A stretch of DNA of 64,000 nucleotides from Streptococcus acidominimus (GCF_001921825.1 NZ_MSJL01000007.1:1-64000); one strand, 5' to 3'; positions 1-9,051 are shown, counted from the stretch's first letter. A program made the numbers and translations. Notes: a model not told the origin generated them from the sequence alone.

Positions 1-2
1 AA

Positions 3-317
3 GTCAATGGTAAGTTTGTAGCGCCCATGATTTACAAACAAAGCATGACCAGTCACTTCTTTGTCAAATGGTTTGAAAGTCAGTTATTGCCGGCTTTAGA
101 TAGCCCTCACATAGTGATTATGGACAACGCTACCTTTCATCCAAAAGCACAATTAGATGAGCTTTGTATCGCAAATCACCATTTCTTCCTACCTTTGCCA
201 CCCTATTCTCCTGAACTGAATCCGATTGAAAAAGCATGGGCTAACCTTAAGAAGAAAGTCATGGAGTTACTACCCAAATATAACTCGGTGATAGAATGTC
301 TGAACAATGTTTTTTAA
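3..317 (+). mobile_element. IS630-family transposase, C-terminal part (5' end outside window)
   Basis: The reading frame is open from base 3, so the gene starts before the window. The visible 104 residues are the C-terminal half of a DDE transposase/integrase: MDNATFH carries the second catalytic Asp region and PPYSPELNPIEKAW carries the last catalytic Glu in the typical IS630/Tc1 context. Proteins of this family cut and paste DNA at TA dinucleotides. The stop is followed by AT-rich sequence; I could not delimit the terminal inverted repeat. It matters here because RUP-type repeats, several of which lie in this window, have been proposed in pneumococcus to be moved by an IS630-type transposase. 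Whether the complete gene is intact cannot be judged. Confidence 0.85.
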
Positions 318-481
318 AGTGAAACAACTATAGTATAGCAAGACGAGTTAACGAAGTAATAAAAATATAAACTAAATGACTATAAAACGCAAAAGAACTT
401 GTTATTTTCATGATTTTAGCGCATAATATATTTATAAGAATTAAAAACCTTATTCATTCTTACACAAAGGGGGGACTCTCT

Positions 482-967
482 ATGGTAACCATTGTTCCGC
501 TGCGGACAAATCAGGAAAAAGAAGGCAAAGCCTATGTCCATTGGAAGGCATGGCAGGAAGCCTATGTCAATCTGTTGCCGGCAACATTTTTAGAAGCACA
601 TTCGCTCGACCAATGTCGTAAATTGGCTGTCGAGTTTCCACAGAATACCTTTGTGGCGAAGATGGGTGATACAGTAGTGGGCTTTGTTTGTTGTGCAGCT
701 TCTCAGCAGGAAGATTTGGAAAATGCTGGGGAAATTTATGCTATCTATGTCTTAGAAGAATACTATGGCCAGCAGATTGGTTACCGCATGATGCAGTTCG
801 CCTTAAAAGCCCTACAAGATTTTTCGCAAGTCGCCCTATGGGTTGTTGAAGGCAATGAACGAGCAATTCGCTTCTACGAACGTATCGGTTTTCGCTTTGA
901 TGGAGCAAGCAAGAGGGTTTGTCCCGATCAGGAGATACTGGAAAAGAGAATGATTTATGGACAGTAA
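482..967 (+). CDS. GNAT family N-acetyltransferase
   Basis: 161-residue acetyl-CoA-dependent acetyltransferase fold; substrate unknown. Acetyl-CoA loop residues lie around 92-104 (EEYYGQQIGYRMM) and the family C-terminal motif NERAIRFYERIGF at 125-137. I chose the ATG at 482 because AAAGGGGGGA stands 8-15 bases upstream; an ATG at 410 in the same frame has no ribosome site and would add 24 unconserved-looking residues. It is followed after 9 bases by a Nudix gene, so the two are probably cotranscribed. Proteins of this type acetylate small molecules, antibiotics or protein N-termini; nothing here decides between these. Confidence 0.85.
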   Translation: MVTIVPLRTNQEKEGKAYVHWKAWQEAYVNLLPATFLEAHSLDQCRKLAVEFPQNTFVAKMGDTVVGFVCCAASQQEDLENAGEIYAIYVLEEYYGQQIGYRMMQFALKALQDFSQVALWVVEGNERAIRFYERIGFRFDGASKRVCPDQEILEKRMIYGQ

Positions 968-976
968 GGAGGACGC

Positions 977-1444
977 ATGTCACGTAAAGAAATGGTCACC
1001 TTGACCAATATGTGCTTAATCGAAGACAGTGAGGGGCGCGTGGTTGTTCAGCGTAGGGATCCCAGCCTGTATCGTTGGTCTGGTCTTGCATTTCCTGGGG
1101 GCCACGTTGAATCTGGGGAGAACTTTCACGATGCAGTGGTTCGAGAGGTTCAGGAAGAGACGGGCTTGACCATTGAGGCACCCAGCTTAGTTGGGATCAA
1201 GCATTGGCCCGATAAGGACGGACACCGCTATATGGTCTTTCTCTACAAGGCTATCCACTTTTCAGGTCAGCTTCAATCAAGCGCAGAGGGTGAGGTCTTT
1301 TGGTTACCAAAGGCAGACCTAGCTCACAAGGAACTGGCCTACGATCTTCTTGAGGTCTTAAAGGTTATGGCTGACCCTGTCTTGTCTGAATTCTTTTATA
1401 CCCACAAAGGAACAGATGGAAAATGGGATAAGCATTTTCGATAA
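977..1444 (+). CDS. Nudix hydrolase, MutT-like
   Basis: 155 residues with a complete Nudix box: Gly42, Glu48, Arg56-Glu57, Glu60-Glu61, Gly63 fit GX5EX7REUXEEXGU. Enzymes of this family cleave nucleoside diphosphates linked to another group; annotations of close streptococcal proteins are usually 8-oxo-dGTP diphosphatase, but the exact substrate cannot be read from sequence. The GGAGG ribosome site overlaps the stop region of the upstream acetyltransferase gene, indicating an operon of two genes ending at the hairpin that follows. A second, different Nudix protein (mutX-like) is encoded near 18.7 kb. Confidence 0.88.
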   Translation: MSRKEMVTLTNMCLIEDSEGRVVVQRRDPSLYRWSGLAFPGGHVESGENFHDAVVREVQEETGLTIEAPSLVGIKHWPDKDGHRYMVFLYKAIHFSGQLQSSAEGEVFWLPKADLAHKELAYDLLEVLKVMADPVLSEFFYTHKGTDGKWDKHFR

Positions 1445-1452
1445 TAGAGAAA

Positions 1453-1480
1453 AGGCTTGGCAAGATACCAAGTCTTTTTG
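1453..1480 (+). terminator. Rho-independent terminator after the Nudix gene
   Basis: AGGCTTGG pairs with CCAAGTCT around a 7-base loop, followed by TTTTTG. It starts 9 bases after the Nudix stop codon. Confidence 0.8.
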
Positions 1481-1738
1481 AAATGTGGAGGAAGGGTGAC
1501 ATCAGCTACCTATTCTATTTCCCACTCAATCTTTGCCAAATGTTGTCAGAGACTTGTAGCCTGTGTACTATTGGGCAAGAAGTTTTTTGAAGAGTAGGAG
1601 GCGAGAAGCCTCTTTAGTCTAGGGGGTGTTGGGATTTGCAAGAAAGTTTTACTGATGTCTCCCATCAAGAAATGCTTCAAAAGGAAACTGTCAATGGAGA
1701 CTAAGTATTAAACATTTTGTATTTTTTCGCAGAAATAA
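1481..1738. other. Intergenic region without a recognised gene
   Basis: About 260 bases with stop codons in all frames and no convincing ribosome site. It contains a weak GC hairpin (AGGCGAGAAGCCT near 1600) that could be a remnant of a repeat or a weak terminator. No homology to the repeat families elsewhere in the window was obvious to me. Confidence 0.5.
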
Positions 1739-1782
1739 TGAATAAAAATACACAAAATGATTGACAAGTGAATAAAAATACC
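1718..1782 (+). promoter_or_regulatory. Cluster of ARG-box-like operators (ArgR/AhrC)
   Basis: TGAATAAAAATACA at 1739-1752 and TGAATAAAAATACC at 1769-1782 closely match the ARG box (TGAATWWWWATTCA). Their centres are 30 bp apart. The second lies between the -35 and -10 of the promoter at 1761-1789. A weaker inverted match, TGTATTTTTTCGCA, is at 1718-1731, 21 bp from the first. The placement suggests repression of the binding-protein gene by arginine through ArgR/AhrC; this is inference from motif and gene type. Confidence 0.65.
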
Positions 1783-1789
1783 GTAAAAT
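1761..1789 (+). promoter_or_regulatory. Sigma-A promoter of the amino-acid-binding lipoprotein gene
   Basis: TTGACA (1761-1766), 17-base spacer, TAAAAT (1784-1789). The transcript would have a leader of about 125 bases containing a tiny ORF at 1820-1846 with its own GAGGAG ribosome site. Confidence 0.8.
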
Positions 1790-1819
1790 GGAATTAGTTT
1801 TGAAAAGAGGAGTAATCAG

Positions 1820-1846
1820 ATGAAAATGATAGCTAAAGTCCGATGA
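1820..1846 (+). CDS. Possible 8-codon leader peptide (MKMIAKVR)
   Basis: ATG at 1820 is preceded by GAGGAG at 7-8 bases spacing and followed by AAA ATG ATA GCT AAA GTC CGA TGA. The surrounding stretch (GGAG-N-ATCAGATGAAA) resembles the real ribosome site and start 100 bases downstream, so it may be either a regulatory leader or a relic of a partial duplication. The Arg codon next to the stop is suggestive given the ARG-box-like promoter, but a single codon is weak evidence. Confidence 0.3.
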   Translation: MKMIAKVR

Positions 1847-1919
1847 TGTTCTTGGAATGAAGAGGTATCATAAAGACGATATATTTAAAGAACTTGAAAA
1901 TAGAAAAAGGAGAGATCAG

Positions 1920-2735
1920 ATGAAATTGAAAAAAATGATGACAGCGCTAGTAGCACTTACAGCAGGATTGAGCTTGGCAGCTTGTGGTTCAGGCAGCAAG
2001 GATGCAGGAAAAGCACCCTTGGATAAGATTAAGGAAAAAGGAACCTTGGTGGTTGCGACCAGTCCAGATTATGCCCCGTTTGAATTTCAGACCTTGGTAG
2101 ATGGAAAAAATAAGGTCGTTGGTGCAGATATATTGATGGCAGAGAAGATTGCTGAAAAACTAGGTGTTAAATTGGAAGTATCTTCAATGAGTTTTGACAA
2201 TGTTTTAAATAGTGTCCAAAATGGTAAGGCTGATATTGCGATTGCAGGGCTTTCTGTATCTGAAGACAGGATGAAAGTGTTTGACTTTTCAGAAGCCTAC
2301 TACCATGTCCAAGATGTCTTACTGGTCAAAAAAGATGTAGCGAACACTTATACTTCAATTGATAGTCTAGCTGGTAAAAAATTAGCTGTTCAAAAAGGTA
2401 CGACTCAGGAAGTTTATGCCAAAGAGAACTTGAAAGATGCTAGTGTCGTTTCTCTTACTCAAATGGGCGAGGCAATTAACGAGTTGAAGTCTGGTCAAGT
2501 TGATGCTGTCCTATTAGATTCTCCAGTAGCCTTGGGGTACACCACCCAGAACAAGGATCTTGCTATGGCGGAAGTGAGCTTCCCGGAGACAGATGCCAAT
2601 ACCAAGGCCATCGTTATGCCTAAGGATAGCGGTAGCCTAAAAGAAGAAATTGATAAGATCATCAAAGAACTAACGGAAACAGGCGAATATGAAACCTATC
2701 TGAAAGAGGTAGCGAAGTATACAGCTGTTGAATAG
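1920..2735 (+). CDS. Amino-acid ABC transporter substrate-binding lipoprotein (likely arginine/polar amino acid)
   Basis: 271-residue SBP of the bacterial family 3 (PF00497) type. The signal peptide ends in lipobox LAAC with Cys22, so the mature protein is anchored to the outer face of the membrane. The motif TSPDYAPFEF and the segment GKADIAIAGLSVSEDRMKVFDFS are typical of binding proteins for arginine, lysine, histidine or glutamine. Start chosen at 1920 because GGAGA precedes it and a signal peptide follows; an upstream in-frame ATG at 1857 would mask the signal peptide. No permease or ATPase gene is adjacent, so it must work with components encoded elsewhere. ARG-box-like sites in the promoter favour arginine as ligand (inference). 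Confidence 0.88.
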   Translation: MKLKKMMTALVALTAGLSLAACGSGSKDAGKAPLDKIKEKGTLVVATSPDYAPFEFQTLVDGKNKVVGADILMAEKIAEKLGVKLEVSSMSFDNVLNSVQNGKADIAIAGLSVSEDRMKVFDFSEAYYHVQDVLLVKKDVANTYTSIDSLAGKKLAVQKGTTQEVYAKENLKDASVVSLTQMGEAINELKSGQVDAVLLDSPVALGYTTQNKDLAMAEVSFPETDANTKAIVMPKDSGSLKEEIDKIIKELTETGEYETYLKEVAKYTAVE

Positions 2736-2740
2736 CTTGA

Positions 2741-2773
2741 AACCCCCAATCCAGTTTAAGGATTGGGGGTTCT
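2741..2773 (+). terminator. Strong terminator after the binding-protein gene
   Basis: AACCCCCAATCC pairs with GGATTGGGGGTT over 12 bp with a loop of about 7 bases. The T-tract is short on the plus strand. Confidence 0.8.
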
Positions 2774-2775
2774 TA

Positions 2776-2925
2776 TGTCTTAGCCCGAGTTCAATTAAAC
2801 AAGATATAAGGGCGTATAAAAAGCGACTGAAAATTTATCCGACTTCAATTTGCTTTTCGTGTAGGAGCTTCAAATGACAGCTTATTCCTAGCTCCACCGT
2901 CCGGCTGGTAGAGAGATTCACAGGG
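2776..2925. repeat. Modular intergenic repeat, single degenerate unit
   Basis: Carries the junction typical of the family: TAGCCCGAGTTCAATTA followed by AAGATATAAGGGCGTATAAA and a GCGACTGAAAAT-type continuation. Similar blocks occur at about 4.8-5.3, 15.5-16.0, 21.65-22.2 and 50.4-50.5 kb. It lies between convergent genes. Confidence 0.65.
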
Positions 2926-2927
2926 GC

Positions 2928-4775
2928 TTATGTCTTCTTTGTCGTGCCTTTATCAATCCGCTTGAGATAGTAGGTAGTCAGGCGTGGAATGGTGATATGG
3001 GCTCCATTTTCATCTGCTGTTAGGGTGAAATCTGCTGTCGGGATACTATTGGAAGAAAAGACAAGCTGGTAGGTAGCACCTTCCGGCAAATCGAGCGATA
3101 AATCGTAAACCTCTTGATCGTTGAAGTTGTTGACGACGAGAATTTTTTCCGTATCGCTATAACGACAGAAAGCGTAGCAATTGGCTTCTGCAAATATATT
3201 TATCCACTTAAATCCTTTTTCATGAGCCTGATAGTCATATTTCCAGAAAGCCTCGTGTTCTCGGTAGAATGTCGAGAGGGATTTCATCATCTGGGCAAAG
3301 GATTGGTGGATTGGAAAATCAAGTAAATTCCAGTCCATTTGCGTGTACTCATGCCATTCGCGGATATGTCCCCATTCATTGCCCATAAAGAGGAGTTTTT
3401 TACCGGGATGTGCAAAGAAGAAGCTATAATAGGCACGCGCCAAGTGGAACTGATCTTCATAGTCACCACTCATTTTGTTGACAATGGAGAGTTTACCATG
3501 AACGACCTCGTCATGTGATAGGGGTAGAATAAAGTGTTCACTCGGATTATAGTACATGCCAAAGGTTATTTCGTTAGCATGATACTTACGGTAAATGGAT
3601 GGTCGTTCCATGTGTGTAAGGGTATCGTTCATCCAGCCTAAGTCCCACTTCATATCAAAGCCAAGCCCACTGTCTTCGAGTGCATGAGTGACCTTTGGAT
3701 AGCTGGAGGAATCTTCGGCAATCATGACTACCCCTTTAAATTCAGCATGAACCAAGGCATTGACCCGCTTTATAAAGTCGATTGCCGTGTGATTGAGTTT
3801 GTCCTCTTCTGTCTCCCCTCGCCAATAGAGGAGATAGGAAAGAGCGTCGACACGAATGCCGTCAAAATGAAATTCTTGAAGCCAGTATTTGATATTGGAG
3901 AGCAGGAAAGAGCGTGTCACTCCTTTTCCAAGATCGAAATTAGCAGTTCCCCACTGTTGATTTTCCCGGTCACCCTCAATCTCATACTCGTAGAGCCAGC
4001 TACCGTCAAATTGATAGAGTCCGTGGGCATCTTTGCAGAAATGGAGTGGTACCCAGTCGAGGATAACACCGATTCCTGCCTGATGGCATTGGTCGATGAG
4101 GTATTTCAATTCATCCGGCTTACCGTAGCGACTGGTCGGGCTGTAATAGCCGGTTACTTGGTAACCCCATGAGGCGTCTAGAGGGTGTTCTGTAATCGGC
4201 AATAGCTCGATATGGGTAAACTGGTGTTCCTTGACATAGTTGATGAGAAGCGGCACAATTTCCTTATAGGAATAAAAACGGTCTGTTTCCTCGTTTTCAC
4301 CTGCTTGTTTTTGCTTCCAAGAGCCTAAGTGGACTTCGTAGACGGAAAAAGGTTTTTCCTTGAAATCATAGTTGACCCGGTGATACATCCAAGTGTCATC
4401 CTTGAATTTGTAGCGGGAATTGTAGGTGGTCGAAGCGGTATTGGGACGAAGTTGGCTAAAGAAAGCATAAGGGTCTGCCTTGTAGAGTTCCCTGCCGTCG
4501 TGAGTAATGATGAGGTACTTGTAGTTCTCAAGCGATTTTAGTCCGTCAATATAGAGTTGAAAGACGCCGGTATGTTCCTGTTGCAGGGGATGGGTCTTTT
4601 GCCAGTGGTTAAAGTCCCCTACTAGGAAAACAGCTTGTGCATTGGGTGCCAAAACCCGAAACTGGGTACCAAGAATTTTGTTGCCTTTCTTGATGATATG
4701 GGCACCGAATTTTTCATAGAGACTGGTATGTTCACCAGTATGCAAATAATATAAATCAAGATCTGTGAAGGTCAT
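2928..4775 (-). CDS. glgB: 1,4-alpha-glucan (glycogen) branching enzyme
   Basis: 615 residues. Forms alpha-1,6 branches in glycogen by transferring cleaved oligoglucan chains. An N-terminal CBM48/early-set domain (about 30-115) is followed by a GH13 barrel with the nucleophile Asp310 in DGIRVDAL, acid/base Glu354 in MIAEDSSSYP, and the His-Asp pair 421-422 in HDEVVHGK. Start is ATG at 4773-4775 with AAAGGAG 5 bases upstream; a GTG 15 bases earlier sits inside that ribosome site and is unlikely. It is the last gene of glgC-glgD-glgA-glgB, but 533 bases of repeat DNA separate it from glgA, so it may need its own promoter or read-through. Confidence 0.95.
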   Translation of the reverse strand: MTFTDLDLYYLHTGEHTSLYEKFGAHIIKKGNKILGTQFRVLAPNAQAVFLVGDFNHWQKTHPLQQEHTGVFQLYIDGLKSLENYKYLIITHDGRELYKADPYAFFSQLRPNTASTTYNSRYKFKDDTWMYHRVNYDFKEKPFSVYEVHLGSWKQKQAGENEETDRFYSYKEIVPLLINYVKEHQFTHIELLPITEHPLDASWGYQVTGYYSPTSRYGKPDELKYLIDQCHQAGIGVILDWVPLHFCKDAHGLYQFDGSWLYEYEIEGDRENQQWGTANFDLGKGVTRSFLLSNIKYWLQEFHFDGIRVDALSYLLYWRGETEEDKLNHTAIDFIKRVNALVHAEFKGVVMIAEDSSSYPKVTHALEDSGLGFDMKWDLGWMNDTLTHMERPSIYRKYHANEITFGMYYNPSEHFILPLSHDEVVHGKLSIVNKMSGDYEDQFHLARAYYSFFFAHPGKKLLFMGNEWGHIREWHEYTQMDWNLLDFPIHQSFAQMMKSLSTFYREHEAFWKYDYQAHEKGFKWINIFAEANCYAFCRYSDTEKILVVNNFNDQEVYDLSLDLPEGATYQLVFSSNSIPTADFTLTADENGAHITIPRLTTYYLKRIDKGTTKKT

Positions 4776-4794
4776 AGATTCTCCTTTCACATAA

Positions 4795-5275
4795 GATACA
4801 AAGGGCGTAAAAAGCGAATGAAAAATAGGAAATACGACGAAGAAGTCTCTGCTTCTAGGAGTATTTATCTTTTTTCCGAGCTTTTAGCCCGTGTTCAATT
4901 CCAAAATACAAAGCCCGTTAAAAACTCAAAGCGCACTCCTTTATGTATTAACAGTCACCTCCCTGACTGTTAATACCATATCTGTAAAACAGGCATAGCC
5001 TGCAACAGCTACGGCAAACTAGAAAATTCGACGCAGAAACGAGGGAGAGTTAGCTTCGCAAACTTCTATTTCCCACCTCCTAAGGTATCCCATACCTTTA
5101 GAGCTAGAAAGAATTTGTACCTAAAGATAGCCATACTTGACACGAGTTTCACTCGTTTTATCTCCCACCTTCCCCAGCCTATTCCTAGACTGGGGAAGCA
5201 ACTAAAGCTGAAACAGTTATGGCTCTTTTTCGGACAGCTTGTATCCCAGTTCAATTATAAAACATATAAAAACTA
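4795..5275. repeat. Tandem modular intergenic repeats between glgA and glgB
   Basis: At least two units of the family. The AAGATACAAAGGGCGTAAAA start appears near 4792 and a variant AATACAAAGCCCGTTAAAA near 4902; TAGCCCGTGTTCAATT and GTATCCCAGTTCAATT mark ends. The segment 5144-5198 holds the two conserved hairpins: ACGAGT-TTC-ACTCGT and the 13-bp stem CTTCCCCAGCCTA / TAGACTGGGGAAG (one C-A mismatch). Confidence 0.75.
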
Positions 5276-5308
5276 TTATACCAAAGGAGAAGGACTCTCC
5301 CCATGGGA

Positions 5309-6754
5309 TTAGTCAGTGATTTGGTTGTAGAGGTCAATGTAGCGTTTGGCAGAAGCGGTCCAACTGACCTCTGCTGTCATGGCTTGACGGATTAACTGTT
5401 GCCAATCATCTGGACGATTATAGTAGGTATCAAGAGCCAAATCGTAGACTTGTTTCATATTGTAGGCATCCTTGCCCCAGAAGCTAAAGCCAGTTCCCTC
5501 CTTAGTCACCCAATTGTAGGGACGCACGGTGTCACGGAGTCCGCCTGTTTCACGAACGAGTGGCAGGCTACCGTAGTGCATGGAAATCAGCTGACTGATG
5601 CCACACGGTTCAAACATAGATGGCATGAGGAAGAGGTCGCTAGCGGCATAAATCTGATGAGCCAAGGGTTCATTGTAGCCTTGATAGAAAGCGAATTTAT
5701 CTGGGTGAGCCTCCTTGAAGTAATGAAAGGCATTTTCAATATCTGCCTCCCCATTTCCAAGGATGACAAACTGGACATGGGCCTGCAAGAGCTGGTTGAG
5801 CACTTCAGTCAAGAGATAGAAGCCTTTTTGCCAAGTCAAGCGGGACACGATTCCAATGAGCATCACATGTTCGTCTTGAGGTAGACCGAACTGGGCTTGG
5901 AGGGCGAGCTTATTGGCTTTCTTGTCGTGAATGCTTTCAAGAGAGTAGTTGTGGGCGAGGTAGCTGTCTGTCTGGCTATTCCAAGTATCATAGTCGATTC
6001 CGTTGACAATACCGAATAAATCGTGACGGCGCAACTCCAAGACATGCTCCATCTGTTCACCAAATTCTTCTGTCAGAATTTCTTGGGCGTAGGTCTCAGA
6101 TACAGTTGTCACCTTATCTGCATAGAGGATACCTAGCTTCATAAAGCTGATGCAGTCCTCATGGAAGCGGGCAATCCCATCAACATAGTAGCTATAATCC
6201 ATACCCAAAGCAGACCAGAGAGCCTGCTTGTTGAAAATCCCTTGGAAAGCAAGGTTGTGAATGGTAAAGACATGCTTCATTGCCCGAAACTCTTCGCGAT
6301 AGCTATAAAAGGTTCGGCATAAGAAAGGAATTGCAGCCGTATGCCAGTCATGGCTATGAATGACATCTGGGAAGTAGTGGAGAGCTTCTAATAAGCGACA
6401 AGTAGCATGCTGGAAGAAGCCAAAGCGCATGGCATCATCATCGTAGCCGTACAAGTCCTTGCGCTCGAAGTAGTCACGATGTTCAATGAAGTAGAAGGTA
6501 ACGCCGTCTACAACCTGTTGATAGACATTAGCCATAGACTGAATATCGCCTGCTCGGACATCAAAGCTAGAAACATAGTCAAAATCCGCATGATTGGTGA
6601 CAGCGATTTTTAGATAGAGTGGAAGAACCACTCGCACGTCCATTCCTTGTTTGACCAGTTCTTTGGGGAGGGAGCCGATAACATCTGCCAAGCCCCCTGT
6701 TTTAATAAAGGGAAGACCTTCTGAAGCGACAAAGAGAACAGATTTTTTAGACAT
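5309..6754 (-). CDS. glgA: Glycogen synthase (ADP-glucose type)
   Basis: 481 residues, the usual length for bacterial GlgA (GT5, GT-B fold). It elongates alpha-1,4-glucan from ADP-glucose. The N-terminal ADP-glucose motif KTGGLADV is at 18-25, and the C-terminal domain has MPSMFEPCGISQLI, the nucleotide-binding region with the conserved Glu. ATG at 6752-6754 follows GGAGGAAC. Only 8 bases separate it from glgD, so the genes are cotranscribed. Confidence 0.96.
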   Translation of the reverse strand: MSKKSVLFVASEGLPFIKTGGLADVIGSLPKELVKQGMDVRVVLPLYLKIAVTNHADFDYVSSFDVRAGDIQSMANVYQQVVDGVTFYFIEHRDYFERKDLYGYDDDAMRFGFFQHATCRLLEALHYFPDVIHSHDWHTAAIPFLCRTFYSYREEFRAMKHVFTIHNLAFQGIFNKQALWSALGMDYSYYVDGIARFHEDCISFMKLGILYADKVTTVSETYAQEILTEEFGEQMEHVLELRRHDLFGIVNGIDYDTWNSQTDSYLAHNYSLESIHDKKANKLALQAQFGLPQDEHVMLIGIVSRLTWQKGFYLLTEVLNQLLQAHVQFVILGNGEADIENAFHYFKEAHPDKFAFYQGYNEPLAHQIYAASDLFLMPSMFEPCGISQLISMHYGSLPLVRETGGLRDTVRPYNWVTKEGTGFSFWGKDAYNMKQVYDLALDTYYNRPDDWQQLIRQAMTAEVSWTASAKRYIDLYNQITD

Positions 6755-6762
6755 AGTTCCTC

Positions 6763-7878
6763 CTAAATAACTTGATAGGCTTTCAAATAGGCAGGTGCGG
6801 ATGCACTTCCTTTAATATCGACCGGGTGTGCGATCACGGTTGCTTTATCGATAATGGCATTTTCGATGTTAGCCCCGCTCTTAATGCTGACACCATTTAA
6901 GATGATAGAGTTTTTAATCACAACGCCCTCTTCAATGACGACATCACGGTCAATCACTGAATTTTCCACCTGACCATTGATGGTACCACCATTTGAAATG
7001 AGGCTGCGTTTGACTTCAGCAAGCGGTCCGTAGAGACAGGGCGAGCTGTCACTGGTTTGCGTATGGATGGGCCAGTTATTCTTGAAGAGAAGTTTACGGG
7101 TATCTGGATCAATCAGGTCAAGCTGGGTTTGGAAATAGGCTCCCACTGTATTGATACAGGCAACAAAGTCACGGTGGGCATAGCCGACAATCCGGTATTG
7201 GTCTACAACATCATGCAGAATATCCTTGAGCCAGTAGAGAGCAGATACCTTGTTGGCGCGTTTAATCAATTCAAGGAAGAGGGTGCGTTTCATAAAGTAG
7301 GCTTCAAGAGAAACAGGACGATTCTTGTATTTCCCATGATTTTCTTCAAATTCAACAATCTGCTTGTCTTCACCAAATTTAAGGGTTTGGCAGCCGATAA
7401 AGTTTTCTTTAGCATTGGTGACATTTTTGTACAAGACAGTAATGTCAGCCTTTGTCTCCAAATGTTGGTCTAGTAATTTGGAATAATCTTGGCTGTAAAT
7501 GAAGTAGGATGGGGCAATCAGGACATATTCCTTATGGGAATTTTCGATATAGTGAATATTGTCTGAAAAGGCCTTGATGTCGTGCTGGTAGATTGAATTT
7601 GGGTCTGTCACGCTGTTTAAGAGGCGTAATTTCCCGCGCTTACTATTGATATTATAGTGTTTTCCTGTTCCGACGTGCTGGATGGTTGAGCGCATTTTAG
7701 CAGGCATGTAGACTTGGAAATCATTGATACCAGAATTGGACATGTTGGAAAGGACAAAGTCAATCAAGCGGTAGCGTCCTAAAAATCCAAAGGCTTGAAT
7801 CCCGCGGTGATCCATGACATCTCCAAAATGAACATTGTTTCCTTCAATATTTACAATTCCTAATGTATTTCTTAGCAT
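6763..7878 (-). CDS. glgD: GlgD, regulatory-type subunit of ADP-glucose pyrophosphorylase
   Basis: 371 residues. Related to GlgC along its length, with a nucleotidyltransferase-like N-terminus and left-handed beta-helix repeats at the C-terminus (VIKNSIILNGVSIKSG). It lacks the GGRGTRL pyrophosphorylase loop that GlgC has; the equivalent region reads GIVNIEGNNVHFGDV. In Firmicutes GlgD forms a hetero-oligomer with GlgC and raises its activity. It starts 12 bases after glgC ends. Confidence 0.94.
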   Translation of the reverse strand: MLRNTLGIVNIEGNNVHFGDVMDHRGIQAFGFLGRYRLIDFVLSNMSNSGINDFQVYMPAKMRSTIQHVGTGKHYNINSKRGKLRLLNSVTDPNSIYQHDIKAFSDNIHYIENSHKEYVLIAPSYFIYSQDYSKLLDQHLETKADITVLYKNVTNAKENFIGCQTLKFGEDKQIVEFEENHGKYKNRPVSLEAYFMKRTLFLELIKRANKVSALYWLKDILHDVVDQYRIVGYAHRDFVACINTVGAYFQTQLDLIDPDTRKLLFKNNWPIHTQTSDSSPCLYGPLAEVKRSLISNGGTINGQVENSVIDRDVVIEEGVVIKNSIILNGVSIKSGANIENAIIDKATVIAHPVDIKGSASAPAYLKAYQVI

Positions 7879-7890
7879 GGCAATCCTTTC

Positions 7891-9018
7891 TTACTTGCTT
7901 ACGTTTTTATCGATCAAGAGAATAGAGTCAGCAGTACCGGAGAGTTTTGTTCCTTCTGCTATCTTCACGTTTTCGGCAACGATAACATAGTTTAGCTGAA
8001 CATTTTCTCCGATAATAGCTCCCGGCAGGAGGACAGAATTTTTTACAGAGGCATTCTGGTTGACCACTACATCAGTGGAGATGACAGAGTGTTCGACCCT
8101 GCCTTCAATGATCGCTCCCTTATCAATATAGGCGCTGCGGACAGTCGCCTGACTGCCGATTACTTGGGCTGGCGAGCCAGAATCTTCTGAATAGATTCTC
8201 CAAGAGGAATCGGAGAGATCCAAATCATCCGCATGGTCGATCAAGTCCATGTTGGACTCCCAGAGGCTGTTGACCGTCCCCACATCTTTCCAGTAGCCAC
8301 GGAATGGATGAGCATAGAGGCGTTTGCCGTCTGCTAGGTATTTTGGAATAATATCATGCCCGAAGTCATGGGATGATCCATCGAGCTTGTCATCTTCGAG
8401 GAGGTATTTCCGTAGGGTTTTCCAAGTGAAGATGTAGATTCCCATTGAAGCCAGATTGCTCTTTGGTTTGGCTGGCTTTTCTTCAAATTCTTCGATACGG
8501 TATTCACTATTTGTATTCATGATACCAAAGCGGGATGCTTCTTTCATCGGTACTTCGATTACGGCAATGGTTGCATCTGCTTCATTTTGAATATGAGTGT
8601 CAAGCAACTTATCATAGTTCATCTTATAGATGTGGTCACCCGATAAGATGAGAACATATTCTGGGTCGTGAAGATCAACGAAGTCAATATTTTGGGTAAT
8701 GGCATCAGCCGTTCCTTTATAAAGACCGAATCCCTCAATTTTCTCACTTGGAGGAAGCACAAAGACACCTGAACCTTGCACATCCAAGCCCCAACGCTGT
8801 GATTGGGCAACATAAGAATTGAGGAGGACAGGCTCGTACTGGGTTAAGACACCAACAATGTCAATCCCTGAGTTTGCACAGTTACTAAGTGGAAAGTCGA
8901 TAATACGGTATTTTCCACCAAATGCAACAGCAGGTTTTGCCACTTTTTTGGTTAACCCTTCCAAGCGTGTTCCACGTCCGCCAGCAAGAATCATTGCTAA
9001 TAATTTATTTTGTGCCAA
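7891..9018 (-). CDS. glgC: Glucose-1-phosphate adenylyltransferase
   Basis: 375 residues. Makes ADP-glucose from ATP and glucose-1-phosphate, the first committed step of glycogen synthesis. The pyrophosphorylase loop AGGRGTRL is near 12-20, and the C-terminal domain contains the hexapeptide-type repeats of the beta helix. The start is a TTG at 9016-9018; AAGGAG stands 9 bases upstream and no better codon is available before the conserved MILAGGRG segment. It is first gene of the glg operon, with candidate CcpA sites just upstream. Confidence 0.95.
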   Translation of the reverse strand: MAQNKLLAMILAGGRGTRLEGLTKKVAKPAVAFGGKYRIIDFPLSNCANSGIDIVGVLTQYEPVLLNSYVAQSQRWGLDVQGSGVFVLPPSEKIEGFGLYKGTADAITQNIDFVDLHDPEYVLILSGDHIYKMNYDKLLDTHIQNEADATIAVIEVPMKEASRFGIMNTNSEYRIEEFEEKPAKPKSNLASMGIYIFTWKTLRKYLLEDDKLDGSSHDFGHDIIPKYLADGKRLYAHPFRGYWKDVGTVNSLWESNMDLIDHADDLDLSDSSWRIYSEDSGSPAQVIGSQATVRSAYIDKGAIIEGRVEHSVISTDVVVNQNASVKNSVLLPGAIIGENVQLNYVIVAENVKIAEGTKLSGTADSILLIDKNVSK

Positions 9019-9051
9019 AATAGATCACTCCTTATATATATGATAGAATTA

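Noticed and set aside
3684-4172. 162-codon plus-strand frame inside glgB
   Set aside because: Antisense to conserved catalytic segments of branching enzyme, no ribosome site; shadow.
4795-5275. CRISPR array
   Set aside because: Repeats are long, modular and unevenly spaced with no unique spacers of constant size, and no cas genes are present.
5399-5884. 161-codon plus-strand frame inside glgA
   Set aside because: Antisense shadow of glycogen synthase.
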